Below are positions 47,334 to 56,948 of a stretch of DNA of 64,000 bases, one piece after another. The notes beneath the pieces are model-generated. The model worked only from the letters and a program-made list of their open reading frames with translations. It did not search any database and was not told the DNA's origin. Every line of letters starts with the position of its first letter. Within the stretch, counting starts at the first letter, position 1. Source of the stretch: Polynucleobacter finlandensis (lineage in GTDB: Bacteria > Pseudomonadota > Gammaproteobacteria > Burkholderiales > Burkholderiaceae); contig NZ_JACVPS010000004.1 of NCBI RefSeq assembly GCF_018881755.1, positions 124,001 through 188,000 on the forward strand, in the 5' to 3' direction. A program made the translations under genes and the position numbers.

Positions 47334-48499
47334 CGTAATTTCAGACTAGACAAGCCTATTAAGACCAATAAAATGGTGATAATCCAGAAGCGCACTACAA
47401 CCTGTGTCTCTCTCCATCCACCCAACTCAAAATGGTGATGCAGAGGCGCCATGCGGAAAATGCGACGGCCCTCTCCGTAACGTTTCTTGGTGTACTTAAA
47501 CCAGAAAACTTGCAACATAACCGAAACAGTCTCTGCGACAAAAATGCCACCCATCACAAACAACACAATCTCTTGTCGCACAATGACTGCAATCGTTCCT
47601 AAAGCGCCGCCCAGCGCAAGAGCACCAACATCCCCCATAAATACTTGGGCAGGATGAGTGTTGTACCAAAGGAAAGCTAATCCAGCTCCGCCCATGGCTC
47701 CACAGAAAATCATTAACTCACCAGCCCCAGGGATGTAAGGGAAGAGTAAATATTTCGCATAAATTGCGTTACCCATGACATAAGCAAATGCACCAAGAGC
47801 AGCACCAACCAAAATGACAGGCATGATCACTAAGCCATCAAGGCCATCAGTCAAGTTCACGGCATTGCTACTACCCACAATCACCAAGTAGCTCAAAATG
47901 ATGAAGCCTAAAACACCCAGCGGGTAACTAACTTCTTTTATGAATGGGATCAGTAAATTTGACTTGGCTGGAAGATTTAAAGCAAAACCACTTCTCAACC
48001 AATCAAAAAATAATTGCAGCACTTTGAGGTTATTTACCTCAGAAACAGAGAAGGCTAAATAGATAGCGGCAAACAAACCAATTAAAGTCTGCCAAAAAAA
48101 TTTCTCTCTAGACGCCATGCCCTTAGGGTCTTTATAGGCAACCTTGCGGTAATCATCAACCCAGCCGATCAAGCCAAAACCAAAGGTAACAATCATCACA
48201 ATCCAAATAAAGCGATTACTGAGATCTGCCCAGAGGATGCAAGAAACAAAGATGCCAATCAGAATCAATACGCCCCCCATGGTTGGCGTGCCTGATTTCA
48301 CTAAATGCGTTTGCGGACCATCAGTGCGAACCGCCTGCCCCATCTTTAAGGCCGTTAATTTACGAATGACCCAAGGTCCAGCAGCCAGCCCAATTAATAG
48401 AGCCGTCACGGTTGCCATCACTGCTCTAAAGGTGATGTAGTTGAATACCCTGAAAAAGCCGAAATCCTCTTGCAACCACTGTGCCAACATTAAGAGCAT
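47330..48499 (-). CDS. mraY: Phospho-N-acetylmuramoyl-pentapeptide transferase
   Basis: MraY makes lipid I in the inner membrane. Hallmarks are [13 protein letters not shown], the Asp pair in [22 protein letters not shown] and the C-terminal [24 protein letters not shown]. About ten helices fit the 389 residues. [12 protein letters not shown] is the standard start, which overlaps the murF end by 10 bp. Confidence 0.98.
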   Translation of the reverse strand: MLLMLAQWLQEDFGFFRVFNYITFRAVMATVTALLIGLAAGPWVIRKLTALKMGQAVRTDGPQTHLVKSGTPTMGGVLILIGIFVSCILWADLSNRFIWIVMIVTFGFGLIGWVDDYRKVAYKDPKGMASREKFFWQTLIGLFAAIYLAFSVSEVNNLKVLQLFFDWLRSGFALNLPAKSNLLIPFIKEVSYPLGVLGFIILSYLVIVGSSNAVNLTDGLDGLVIMPVILVGAALGAFAYVMGNAIYAKYLLFPYIPGAGELMIFCGAMGGAGLAFLWYNTHPAQVFMGDVGALALGGALGTIAVIVRQEIVLFVMGGIFVAETVSVMLQVFWFKYTKKRYGEGRRIFRMAPLHHHFELGGWRETQVVVRFWIITILLVLIGLSSLKLR

Positions 48500-49935
48500 G
48501 CTTTTGCCTCCTCTACCAAGGCTTGAACTACACGCTCCATGCGCATAAAACGCGACCCTTTAACCAAAATATTTAAATGCTTGTCGCTAGACTGCCGCAA
48601 ACGAAGATCGCTCACTAATCTTGTGTTCAATACATTCACATCAGGGAAATGTTCTGCTGCTGAGGAAAGTTTCAACTTTTGCTTCATCTCTTCAAATCCC
48701 TGAAGTGCAAACTTGCATTGCTCCCCAATAGAAAAGAACTTAGAGATGCCTTGCTCTGCTGCATATGCACCAACTTCATGATGAAAGGCAGAACCTTGAT
48801 CGCCAACTTCACCCATATCTCCGAGTACCAGCCACGATGTTTTCCCAGATTGTTTTAAAGCATCAATGGCAGCTCTTACGGAATCTGGATTGGCGTTGTA
48901 GCTATCATCAATTAAGGTGTGATGAGCATCTAAGGTTTTGGCCTGCATGCGCCCATTCACCGGATCAAAAGACTCGAGACCCTCTTTTATCTTTTCTAAA
49001 CTTACACCAGCAGCTACAGCCACTGCACTTGCCGCCAATGCATTGCGCACATTGTGGTTGCCTAAGGTTTTTAATTGAACCTCAATCACGCCTTGTGTCG
49101 TTTTGATTTCTACATGGCCATTACCTAGCAAGCTACCCCGAACTCCAGCCGCTTGATGATCTTGATTAGGATTCAATACAAAATCGATAATCTTGCGACC
49201 CCCTGCCGCTTCACGCCAAAGCTCAGAGAATTCAGAATCGGCCGGAAATACCGCCACACCATCCTGAGGTAGAGCACGCAAAGCATCTGCATGCTCTTCT
49301 GCAACTGCAGCCACTGTTGCCATAAATTCTTGATGTTCACGCTGCGCGTTATTAATCAGTGCAATATTCGCAGCAGCAATATCTGCCAACTGCGCTGTTT
49401 CTCCTGGGTGATTCATGCCCAGCTCAATCACTGCCAATCGATCACTAGAACGCATACGCAAAAGAGTGAGCGGCAGACCAATATCATTGTTCAGATTGCC
49501 TTTGGTAACCAAAGTGCGCTCGTCTCCTACTGCCGCTTTAAAGATCGAGGCAATCATTTCTTTAACTGTCGTTTTGCCATTGCTTCCCGTCACAAGGGCA
49601 ACAGGAATAGAGTGCTGCTTGCGCCAAGCTTTGGCTAAAGCAGCTAGACCAACCCGAGTATCAGTCACACACACTGCAGCCAAGTTCTCAGGACATTTTT
49701 CCTGCTTGCTAATGAGTGCAGCACTTGCGCCCGCTTTAGCAACATCTAATAAGAAATCATGGGCATCAAAGCGCTCGCCAGATAAGGTGATAAATAATTC
49801 GCCAGCACTAATCTGACGGCTGTCACTGCCGACCTTAGAGATAGTCAATTGCTGGGCATCTGCACCAGAAATATTAATCAACTGGCTACCTGGCAGCATT
49901 GCATGGATCTGGGCAAGATTGGTCATTGCTAACAT
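48490..49935 (-). CDS. murF: UDP-MurNAc-tripeptide--D-alanyl-D-alanine ligase
   Basis: MurF completes the pentapeptide. The ATP loop [12 protein letters not shown], the motif ELGMNHPGE and [16 protein letters not shown] are visible. I chose the ATG at 49935, whose first base overlaps the murE TGA; AGGAGG lies 9 nt upstream. A TTG at 49938 is an alternative. The length of 481 is close to the family norm. Confidence 0.96.
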   Translation of the reverse strand: MLAMTNLAQIHAMLPGSQLINISGADAQQLTISKVGSDSRQISAGELFITLSGERFDAHDFLLDVAKAGASAALISKQEKCPENLAAVCVTDTRVGLAALAKAWRKQHSIPVALVTGSNGKTTVKEMIASIFKAAVGDERTLVTKGNLNNDIGLPLTLLRMRSSDRLAVIELGMNHPGETAQLADIAAANIALINNAQREHQEFMATVAAVAEEHADALRALPQDGVAVFPADSEFSELWREAAGGRKIIDFVLNPNQDHQAAGVRGSLLGNGHVEIKTTQGVIEVQLKTLGNHNVRNALAASAVAVAAGVSLEKIKEGLESFDPVNGRMQAKTLDAHHTLIDDSYNANPDSVRAAIDALKQSGKTSWLVLGDMGEVGDQGSAFHHEVGAYAAEQGISKFFSIGEQCKFALQGFEEMKQKLKLSSAAEHFPDVNVLNTRLVSDLRLRQSSDKHLNILVKGSRFMRMERVVQALVEEAKACS

Positions 49936-51485
49936 CAAGCCATTCCTCCTGCCGCTAGAAGAACATGTTCTTGATCAGAGAAATCAAACTTTTTACCTTT
50001 GATTTCTTGTGTAGACTCATGACCTTTTCCAGCCACCAATACAACATCAGCCGCATCAGCATGGCGCACTGCAGCCATAATTGCAGCGGCTCTATCTGGA
50101 ACAGTTTGAATATTCTGCGCACCGGAATCCATACCAGAAAGGATCATCGAAATAATCGCTTCTGACTCTTCTGATCTTGGGTTATCGCTAGTCAGCACAA
50201 TATGGTCTGCATGCTGCTGCGCAACTTTTCCCATTTGTGGGCGTTTACCAGCATCTCGATCTCCGCCACACCCAAAGACACACCAAATCTTGCCACCGCG
50301 CGCGCTGGCAATCGGACGCAAAGCGAGTAATGCTTTTGCTAGCGCATCAGGGGTGTGGGCGTAATCCACTACAACCACTGGCCCTTCAGATTTTTGGGTT
50401 TTATTTAAGGAAATCAATTCCATGCGACCCGCTACTGGTCGCAATAATCCCAAGCGCTTACTTGCCTGATCGCATGTCATACCCTGCGTTAGCAGAACTG
50501 CCCACACTGCCAAGCAATTGCTCAAATTAAATTCGCCTAATACAGCAGCGTTAACAACATGCTCTCCAATGCCCTGATGTACAAATAGAGAAGCGTAGCC
50601 GGCACCAGTCAGCACCGTATCTTTTGCATAAATACAATGCAGACGATCGCCAAACTTCTCAAAGCCAGCAAACTGATCTTTGCTTAGGGCGTAAGCCCAT
50701 ACTTTGATGCGATTCTGCGCTAATAATTGAGCAGCTAATTCACGACCAAACACATCATCCAGATTAACGACTGCATGCTCAACACCAGCCTGTTGGAATA
50801 GTTTTGCTTTTGCCTCAGCGTAATTGGCCATGCTGCCGTGATAATCAAGATGATCTTGACTGAGATTGGTGAATACGGCGCAATTGAACTCTAGACCTGC
50901 CACTCGATCTTGCTCTAATGCATGCGATGAGACCTCCATCGCAATGTATTTAGCGCCTGCATCTAAAAACGCCTTTAACTGCGATTGCAAACGCGGTGCA
51001 TCTGGGGTGGTATAGCCAGTCTGTACGAGAGCTCCAGGAAAACCTGAGCCTAAGGTACCCAAAACAGCTGCGCGACTATTGGGCTGATCTAGCGCCTGAG
51101 CAAGCCATTGAGTAACAGTCGTTTTTCCGTTGGTGCCAGTCACACCGATCACTTGCAATTGCTTGCTGGGAAAGTCATACCACTGCGCGCATAAGCGCCC
51201 TGCTTGCTTTGCCAAGTTCTCAACAGCAAAGAATTTTGGATGATCCTGATACTCACCACTCATGCCTGCTGGATCAAATACCACTGCTTGAGCGCCGTTC
51301 TTTAAAGCAGCTGATATATAGTCGCGTCCGTCACGCAAAGCTTTGCCATGACCAACAGGGTAGGCAAAGAAAATATCACCAGCTTCAACTTGGCGACTAT
51401 CAGCAGTCACTTTGGCTGATGGATCAAGCAAGCCATGCAAATGGTTTATTAAGTTAGCGGGTTTTATATTCATCACCACACTCAT
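49935..51485 (-). CDS. murE: UDP-MurNAc-L-alanyl-D-glutamate--meso-diaminopimelate ligase
   Basis: MurE adds meso-DAP. The ATP loop [14 protein letters not shown], the Lys-bearing SQDHLDYHG region and the DAP-recognition motif DNPRSEE are present; DNPR marks DAP rather than lysine specificity. The 516 residues are normal. ATGA overlap with ftsI. Confidence 0.97.
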   Translation of the reverse strand: MSVVMNIKPANLINHLHGLLDPSAKVTADSRQVEAGDIFFAYPVGHGKALRDGRDYISAALKNGAQAVVFDPAGMSGEYQDHPKFFAVENLAKQAGRLCAQWYDFPSKQLQVIGVTGTNGKTTVTQWLAQALDQPNSRAAVLGTLGSGFPGALVQTGYTTPDAPRLQSQLKAFLDAGAKYIAMEVSSHALEQDRVAGLEFNCAVFTNLSQDHLDYHGSMANYAEAKAKLFQQAGVEHAVVNLDDVFGRELAAQLLAQNRIKVWAYALSKDQFAGFEKFGDRLHCIYAKDTVLTGAGYASLFVHQGIGEHVVNAAVLGEFNLSNCLAVWAVLLTQGMTCDQASKRLGLLRPVAGRMELISLNKTQKSEGPVVVVDYAHTPDALAKALLALRPIASARGGKIWCVFGCGGDRDAGKRPQMGKVAQQHADHIVLTSDNPRSEESEAIISMILSGMDSGAQNIQTVPDRAAAIMAAVRHADAADVVLVAGKGHESTQEIKGKKFDFSDQEHVLLAAGGMA

Positions 51486-53254
51486 CTTTTTAAAACCACA
51501 GGTTGTACTGATACGCTAGCAGCATGAATCTCAGCAGGGCCAGCACCATCTAAAACTGCTTGCTTCACACTGCTATCTGGAAGCACATTGAGCGTACGCA
51601 AAGTCTCGCTCACAATCGTGGAGAACACAGGCGCCGCAACATCGCCGCCATAATGGCTTCCACCAGTTGGCTCATCAATCATGACCGCAACTACAATCCG
51701 TGGCGCACTAATGGGAGCAATGCCAGCAAAGTAAGCGCGATAAGAATTCCCGTAACCTTTGCCAACTAACTTATGTGCAGTACCTGTTTTACCGCCAACG
51801 CGATAGCCCTCTGCCTGCGCTTTTACTGCAGTACCGCCCGGCTCAGTCACAGTCTCAAGCATGGCACGCATTTCTGTAGCCGTTTTAGCTGAGAGCACTT
51901 TTGTGCCGGGTTTGAATTCTGGACTGCGCTCAATGGTCAATGGCACTAACTCGCCGTCACGCGCAAAAATTGTATAAGCACGCGCAACTTGAAATAAAGA
52001 TGCGGAGATGCCATAACCAAAAGCAATACGAGCTTGATCTGTGGGCATCCACTTCTTGAATGGATGAACCGTGCCAGCCACCGCGCCAGGAAATCCAATT
52101 TTAGGAGCCTGTCCCAAACCCACGGAGGTATAAAAATTCCACATCTCTTCTGCAGAGAGATTATTCATGGCAATTTTGGCTGTACCAATATTGCTAGACT
52201 TTTGAATAATCTCTGCAACGGTTAAGTTTCCGTAGGGGTGGGTGTCAGTAATAGGCTTAGGGCCAACTAAATACTTGGCACCAATCACCATATTAGTATT
52301 TGGTGCTACTACGCCCTTCTCTAGTGCAATAGAGATCGTGAAAGGCTTCATGGTCGACCCCGGCTCAAACGTGTCTGTCATAACACGATTGCGCAACTGC
52401 TCGCCACTCAAATTTCTACGGTCATTCGGGTTGTAACTTGGGTAATTTGCCAAGGCCAAAATTTCGCCTGTTTGCGTATCCAAGACTACTGCACCGCCAG
52501 CTTTGGCATGATGCTGCTCAACCGCACCCTTCACAGCGTTGTAAGCTAGATACTGAATCTTGCTATCAATAGAGAGTTGAAGATCCTTACCGTTTTGTGG
52601 GAACTGTTCAATCGCGACATCTTCAACCACTCGGCCCAAGCGATCTACTACTACACGTCGCTGACCAGGGTGTCCTGCTAAATCTTTTTCCCGCGAAAGC
52701 TCCATACCCTCTTGGCCACGATCTTCGACGTTGGTAAACCCTACCACGTGTGCCATTGCCTCACCCTCTGGATAAAAGCGACGGTACTCATTATTTAAGC
52801 CAATGCCTGGGATTTCTAATTTCTTAATCTGCTGTGCAACATCTGGATCAACCTGACGTTTCAAGAAAACCTGCTTACGCTCTTCTTTTAGTTTTTTACG
52901 CAAATCATGCTCACTCATCTGCAAAAGACTCGCAAGCTTCTGAACTTTTTCTGCAGATAAATCATCTGGAACGGTATCGTTATATGCAATCACCGACTTT
53001 GCTTCAAGACTAGTAGCTATGACCATGCCGTTACGATCTAAAATTTTTCCACGACTCGCCGGCAACTCAAGTTCCCGCTGTGTGCCACGCACCGCTTTTG
53101 CTTCATAAAATGCATTTCCTGGGCCTTGGATCCAGAAAGCCCGAATCAAGAGCAATGTAAATACAAAAAACAAAAGGAATAACATCAAGCGCGACCGCCA
53201 CATTGGCAGACGCAACACTAAATTTGGAGAAGTAGAAAATCCTACCGGCCTCAC
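51482..53254 (-). CDS. ftsI: Septal transpeptidase FtsI (PBP3)
   Basis: FtsI crosslinks septal peptidoglycan. One membrane helix (about 22-42) precedes a pedestal domain and the transpeptidase domain, with S300 in FEPGSTMKPF (SxxK), SSN (in IQKSSNIGTAKI) and KTGT (in VGGKTGTAHK). The start appears to be GTG overlapping the ftsL stop by 4 bp. The 590 residues are normal for the family. Confidence 0.96.
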   Translation of the reverse strand: MRPVGFSTSPNLVLRLPMWRSRLMLFLLFFVFTLLLIRAFWIQGPGNAFYEAKAVRGTQRELELPASRGKILDRNGMVIATSLEAKSVIAYNDTVPDDLSAEKVQKLASLLQMSEHDLRKKLKEERKQVFLKRQVDPDVAQQIKKLEIPGIGLNNEYRRFYPEGEAMAHVVGFTNVEDRGQEGMELSREKDLAGHPGQRRVVVDRLGRVVEDVAIEQFPQNGKDLQLSIDSKIQYLAYNAVKGAVEQHHAKAGGAVVLDTQTGEILALANYPSYNPNDRRNLSGEQLRNRVMTDTFEPGSTMKPFTISIALEKGVVAPNTNMVIGAKYLVGPKPITDTHPYGNLTVAEIIQKSSNIGTAKIAMNNLSAEEMWNFYTSVGLGQAPKIGFPGAVAGTVHPFKKWMPTDQARIAFGYGISASLFQVARAYTIFARDGELVPLTIERSPEFKPGTKVLSAKTATEMRAMLETVTEPGGTAVKAQAEGYRVGGKTGTAHKLVGKGYGNSYRAYFAGIAPISAPRIVVAVMIDEPTGGSHYGGDVAAPVFSTIVSETLRTLNVLPDSSVKQAVLDGAGPAEIHAASVSVQPVVLKR

Positions 53255-53517
53255 TTAGCCTCCTTGAGGTACAAAGTACGCTCAGGTGAGATTGGTATCA
53301 TGCGCAATTGATTACGAGCTACATCGCGGATGCGTGCAGACTTTGAAAGATTGCGTTGCTCATACTCCAAGCGCAACCAATCTTGATTTAATTTGTATTC
53401 TTCAACTTGTGTGCGCTCTAAAGCCACAAATAATTTACGCGCGCGCTGCTGCGCTGCCACTAAAGATAATGCGCAAATCAGTAATAGGGATAATAAGGTT
53501 AGGGTTGCACGATTCAT
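53251..53517 (-). CDS. ftsL: Cell division protein FtsL
   Basis: FtsL is a small bitopic divisome protein. Here 88 residues start with a membrane helix ([19 protein letters not shown]) and continue as a periplasmic coiled-coil with [20 protein letters not shown] and the closing [13 protein letters not shown]. Identification rests on this layout and its place between rsmH and ftsI; sequence conservation in the family is low. It overlaps both neighbours by 4 bp. Confidence 0.93.
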   Translation of the reverse strand: MNRATLTLLSLLLICALSLVAAQQRARKLFVALERTQVEEYKLNQDWLRLEYEQRNLSKSARIRDVARNQLRMIPISPERTLYLKEAK

Positions 53518-54464
53518 GCAAGTACTCCCAAACGTTTTTCTGCGATACGCATAATTGCTGAACGAGCACGTGGATTCTCATTTACCTCTTCACTGCTAGG
53601 TTTAACGCGGCCAATAATTTCCAAAGCACTTTGTGGCAAGTCTTTTTCACGCACAGGCAGTCCACGCGGAACTTCTACCTTTGCATGAGACTGCAAAAAT
53701 TGCTTCACAATCCGATCTTCCAAAGAGTGAAAGCTAATGACTGCCAGTCGAGCACCAGGCTTTAGTAATGTCAATGCAGCTTTAAGGCCTAATTCCAAAT
53801 CTTCAAGCTCGCGATTAATAAAAATCCGCAATGCTTGAAAAGTTCTTGTGGCTGGATCTTGCCCAGCCTCTCTCGTGCGCACCACAGTCGCAACTAGGCT
53901 AGCCAATTGCAAAGTGGTTTTTGGTGACAAACCTTCCTCGCGTTTTGCCACAATAGCTTTAGCGATCTGAAATGCAAAACGCTCTTCCCCGTAAGTCTTA
54001 ATCACGCGTGTGATTTCCTCCTGAGGCGCTTGTTCTAACCATGCTGCAGCTGTCAAACCATGATCGGTATCCATCCGCATGTCGAGCGGACCTTCGCGAC
54101 GAAAAGAAAACCCCCGATGAGCTTCGTCTACCTGCGGAGAACTGATACCCAAGTCCAGCAAAATGCCATCGACTGATTCTGGTTCCGCGTACTGATCCAT
54201 CTGCGCAAAACTGTTGTGCACAATCGTCAAGCGTGGATCTTTGATTGCATTGCCCACTGCGATCGCGTCCAAATCCTTGTCGAATGAAATCATGCGCGCA
54301 TTCGGACCCAACTCTTTGAGTAATGCTTGCGTATGACCGCCACGGCCAAAGGTCCCATCGATCAATAGAATGTTTTTTGATGAATCTGAATCTTGAATGA
54401 GCGGACTGTTGATCAGCGCCGTCACCGCCTCGGCCAGTAACACTGGGCGATGAGTTATGTTCAT
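53514..54464 (-). CDS. rsmH: 16S rRNA m4C1402 methyltransferase
   Basis: RsmH (MraW) methylates C1402 of 16S rRNA. The SAM site [14 protein letters not shown], the motif [30 protein letters not shown], and the C-terminal [14 protein letters not shown] and [10 protein letters not shown] are all present. The 316-residue length is normal. The start is 12 bp after mraZ. Confidence 0.97.
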   Translation of the reverse strand: MNITHRPVLLAEAVTALINSPLIQDSDSSKNILLIDGTFGRGGHTQALLKELGPNARMISFDKDLDAIAVGNAIKDPRLTIVHNSFAQMDQYAEPESVDGILLDLGISSPQVDEAHRGFSFRREGPLDMRMDTDHGLTAAAWLEQAPQEEITRVIKTYGEERFAFQIAKAIVAKREEGLSPKTTLQLASLVATVVRTREAGQDPATRTFQALRIFINRELEDLELGLKAALTLLKPGARLAVISFHSLEDRIVKQFLQSHAKVEVPRGLPVREKDLPQSALEIIGRVKPSSEEVNENPRARSAIMRIAEKRLGVLA

Positions 54465-54476
54465 GGCACCCTGTCA

Positions 54477-54908
54477 TCAAAAATTAAATTGCTTTAGTGC
54501 TTCAGGCATGCCTTGCGCAATGGCAGCCTGTTCTTTTGCGGAGTATGTTGCTGAATCCCACAACTCCAAGTGACTACCCATGCCAAGCAGCATCACTTCT
54601 TTTTCAATGCCCGCTGCGGCACGCAGCTCTGGGCTAACCAAGATTCTTCCTGCGCTGTCCAAATCTACCTCGGCAGCATTGCCAAGGAAAATTCGGCGCC
54701 ACCAATGGGCATCCATTGGCAACTGCGCAACTTTTGATCGGAAACTTTCCCACTCCGGCCGAGGAAATAGCAAAAGACATCCATCGGGGTGTTTGGTGAG
54801 CGTGACTCTGCCTTCGCCTTGTACCAACAAGGCGTCACGATGCTTTGCCGGCACAGACATGCGGCCTTTTGCATCTAAATTGAGAGCTGACGCACCTTGA
54901 AACACCAA
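54477..54908 (-). CDS. mraZ: Transcriptional regulator MraZ
   Basis: MraZ represses the dcw cluster in E. coli by binding direct repeats near its own promoter. The 143 residues hold two SpoVT/AbrB-like folds ([22 protein letters not shown] and [19 protein letters not shown]). It is the first gene of the cluster, and three GTGGGA-like boxes lie just upstream, so autoregulation is very likely. Confidence 0.97.
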   Translation of the reverse strand: MVFQGASALNLDAKGRMSVPAKHRDALLVQGEGRVTLTKHPDGCLLLFPRPEWESFRSKVAQLPMDAHWWRRIFLGNAAEVDLDSAGRILVSPELRAAAGIEKEVMLLGMGSHLELWDSATYSAKEQAAIAQGMPEALKQFNF

Positions 54909-54911
54909 TTA

Positions 54912-54937
54912 CCCCACTTTTTCACACTTCCTCCCAC
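54912..54937 (-). promoter_or_regulatory. Three MraZ boxes in 10-bp register
   Basis: On the minus strand GTGGGA, GTGTGA and GTGGGG occur at exact 10-bp steps (54932-54937, 54922-54927, 54912-54917), between the -10 element and the mraZ start. This matches the known MraZ operator layout. Confidence 0.85.
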
Positions 54938-54964
54938 TTTAGAGGATCAATATAAGAGGGTCAA
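54936..54964 (-). promoter_or_regulatory. sigma-70 promoter of the dcw cluster
   Basis: TTGACC (54959-54964) and TAAAGT (54936-54941) are spaced by 17 bp on the minus strand. The -10 element touches the first MraZ box, which explains repression. Confidence 0.75.
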
Positions 54965-54996
54965 GTGTTTTAAGGGCTTTTTTTAGGAATTTCTCT

Positions 54997-55012
54997 AGTG
55001 ATTACAATCACT
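54997..55012. repeat. 16-bp dyad upstream of the dcw promoter
   Basis: AGTGATTACAATCACT has 7-bp symmetric arms (AGTGATT/AATCACT) around AC, about 33 bp upstream of the -35 element. It has no adjacent U-run, so a protein-binding site is likelier than a terminator. The regulator is unknown. Confidence 0.4.
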
Positions 55013-55119
55013 TAGCGTCGTGTGTTAAGAAAATGGTGATATAAAAATTACTACTTGAAACAAGAGCTTGGAAAATACACTTAAGAATAGGTCTTAGCTA
55101 TTTGCCCCAATAATGGGTC

Positions 55120-55147
55120 AATATACTGTATTAAAGAACAGTATATT
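55120..55147. promoter_or_regulatory. LexA-type SOS box between coq7 and mraZ
   Basis: The perfect 10-bp arms AATATACTGT (55120-55129) and ACAGTATATT (55138-55147) surround 8 bp, giving CTGT-N8-ACAG, the LexA core of beta- and gammaproteobacteria, within TACTGT...ACAGTA. It lies 33 bp past the coq7 stop and about 155 bp upstream of the dcw -35 element. -10-like hexamers (TATACT) lie within the arms. No ORF starts between it and mraZ. Confidence 0.6.
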
Positions 55148-55180
55148 AATTTTGGCATTACCCCAACAGCGCATCAAAAA

Positions 55181-55810
55181 TCAGATTTTATAGGCACTCG
55201 TTGTCATGATCTTAGACATCGCCTTCATCATCTGCTGAACGGGTCTGGGTAAAGACGCTCCGCCCGCTTGCACGGCAGCCTGTCCATGCTCAATTTCATC
55301 TAGACGCATTTGATCAACAATTGCACGCGAACGATGATCATTTTGGGGTAATTTTTCTGAGTGACTTTCGAGATGATTTTCTACTTGCTTTTCTGTTTCA
55401 GCAACAAATCCTAAACTCCACTTATCGCCCGCTAAGCCAGCAATCATACCAATTGCAAAGGATCCGGCATACCAAAATGGATTGAGATAGCTCGTATGAG
55501 AACCGAGCTCATGTAAGCGTGTTTCGCACCAAGCTAAGTGGTCCATTTCTTCTTGCCCAGAATGATGCAACATCTCCTGAATCTCTGGATTTCTAGCAAA
55601 TAATTTTTGTGATTGGTAAAGTGCTTGAGCGCAAACTTCACCCACATGATTTACCCGCATTAAGCCGGCAGCATGCTCTCGCTCGGAAGACTCCAAAACC
55701 ACTTCAGAGTGCACATCTGCACCCGGGGTTTGCCGGTGTGCATTGGCACCACCAACGACCGACCGAAGGGCGGTATCAAACTCAATAATGAAGCGATCTA
55801 ACAGGGCCAT
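55181..55810 (-). CDS. coq7: 2-polyprenyl-3-methyl-6-methoxy-1,4-benzoquinone monooxygenase (Coq7)
   Basis: Coq7 hydroxylates demethoxyubiquinone in ubiquinone synthesis. The di-iron ligands are visible as four E/ExxH elements: [40 protein letters not shown] and [10 protein letters not shown]. The 209-residue length fits the betaproteobacterial form. It follows bioB by 14 bp and is probably co-transcribed with it. Confidence 0.94.
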   Translation of the reverse strand: MALLDRFIIEFDTALRSVVGGANAHRQTPGADVHSEVVLESSEREHAAGLMRVNHVGEVCAQALYQSQKLFARNPEIQEMLHHSGQEEMDHLAWCETRLHELGSHTSYLNPFWYAGSFAIGMIAGLAGDKWSLGFVAETEKQVENHLESHSEKLPQNDHRSRAIVDQMRLDEIEHGQAAVQAGGASLPRPVQQMMKAMSKIMTTSAYKI

Positions 55811-55824
55811 TTCTGCGCAAAAGC

Positions 55825-56862
55825 TTAGATGAGAACTTCAGCTTTGCAATTCTGCTTTGTCTTTAATCCAAGCTCTGCCAATAGTGCACGGTCTTGTTCT
55901 GCCTCGGGATTACCGGTAGTAAGTAGTTGCTCACCATAGAAAATAGAGTTGGCACCAGCCAAAAAACACATGGCCTGAACCGCTCTTCCAAGCTCTTGGC
56001 GACCAGCAGATAAACGCACTCTAGCTTTAGGCATCGTAATGCGCGCAATCGCAATCGTTCTCACAAATTCGAGCGGATCCATTGGCTTCTGATCCGCCAT
56101 AGGGGTACCAGCAACCGGCACCAAATGATTGATCGGAACTGACTCTGGATAAGGGCTCAAATTTGCCAATTGAGCCAAGAAAGCTGCCCGCTGTTCACGC
56201 GACTCCCCCATACCCACAATACCGCCACAGCAAACCGACATCCCTGCTGCGCGAACATTAGACAGTGTGTCTAGGCGATCCTGATAACCCCTCGTTGAAA
56301 TAACCGAGCGATAAAAATCTTCACTGGTATCCAGGTTATGGTTATAGAAGTCCAACCCCGCTTCCTGAAGGGCCTCGGCCTGATCAGCCTCCAACATACC
56401 CAAAGTGGCACAGGTCTCTAAGCCCAGGGCTTTTACGCCCTTAATCATGGCAGTCACTTTTTCAATATCTCGGTCTTTAGGCTCGCGCCAAGCAGCGCCC
56501 ATGCAAAAACGGTTGGAGCCGGCAGCTTTAGCTGCTTTAGCAGCCTCCAGCACTTCTTCCAAATCCAGCAACTTGCTCGCCTTGACGTCTGTGTCATAAC
56601 GCGCAGCTTGAGGGCAATACCCACAATCTTCTGGACAACCGCCAGTCTTAATGGATAAGAGGGTTGCCAATTCCACATCGCCTTCGGGGAAGTTGGTACG
56701 ATGCGTCTGCGCAGCCTCTAACATCAAATCATTGAATGGCAAGTCAAATAAAGCCTCAATCTGGGCAACAGTCCAGGCGCCAGAAGCATTTACCTCCCTA
56801 TGTAAATCTGCCTTTGATTTGACATGGGTAAGGGGTTTTTCAGTACTTTGTACGTCCAGCAT
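55825..56862 (-). CDS. bioB: Biotin synthase
   Basis: BioB is a radical SAM enzyme that inserts sulfur into dethiobiotin. The cluster-binding triad C76, C80, C83 lies in [12 protein letters not shown], and [15 protein letters not shown] and [10 protein letters not shown] follow. The 345 residues are normal. It is divergent from bioAFD across 86 bp in which I see no BirA-type operator. Confidence 0.97.
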   Translation of the reverse strand: MLDVQSTEKPLTHVKSKADLHREVNASGAWTVAQIEALFDLPFNDLMLEAAQTHRTNFPEGDVELATLLSIKTGGCPEDCGYCPQAARYDTDVKASKLLDLEEVLEAAKAAKAAGSNRFCMGAAWREPKDRDIEKVTAMIKGVKALGLETCATLGMLEADQAEALQEAGLDFYNHNLDTSEDFYRSVISTRGYQDRLDTLSNVRAAGMSVCCGGIVGMGESREQRAAFLAQLANLSPYPESVPINHLVPVAGTPMADQKPMDPLEFVRTIAIARITMPKARVRLSAGRQELGRAVQAMCFLAGANSIFYGEQLLTTGNPEAEQDRALLAELGLKTKQNCKAEVLI

Positions 56863-56948
56863 GGGTAAATTCCAGAAAATAGATCAAATCAAGTCATAAA
56901 CATAACAGATGGAAGCTTAGATTAGGAAAAACTAGTGGTCAAATATCA

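Noticed and set aside
56863-56948. BirA operator between bioB and bioA
   Set aside because: No long dyad resembling the TTGTAAACC...GGTTTACAA type could be found.
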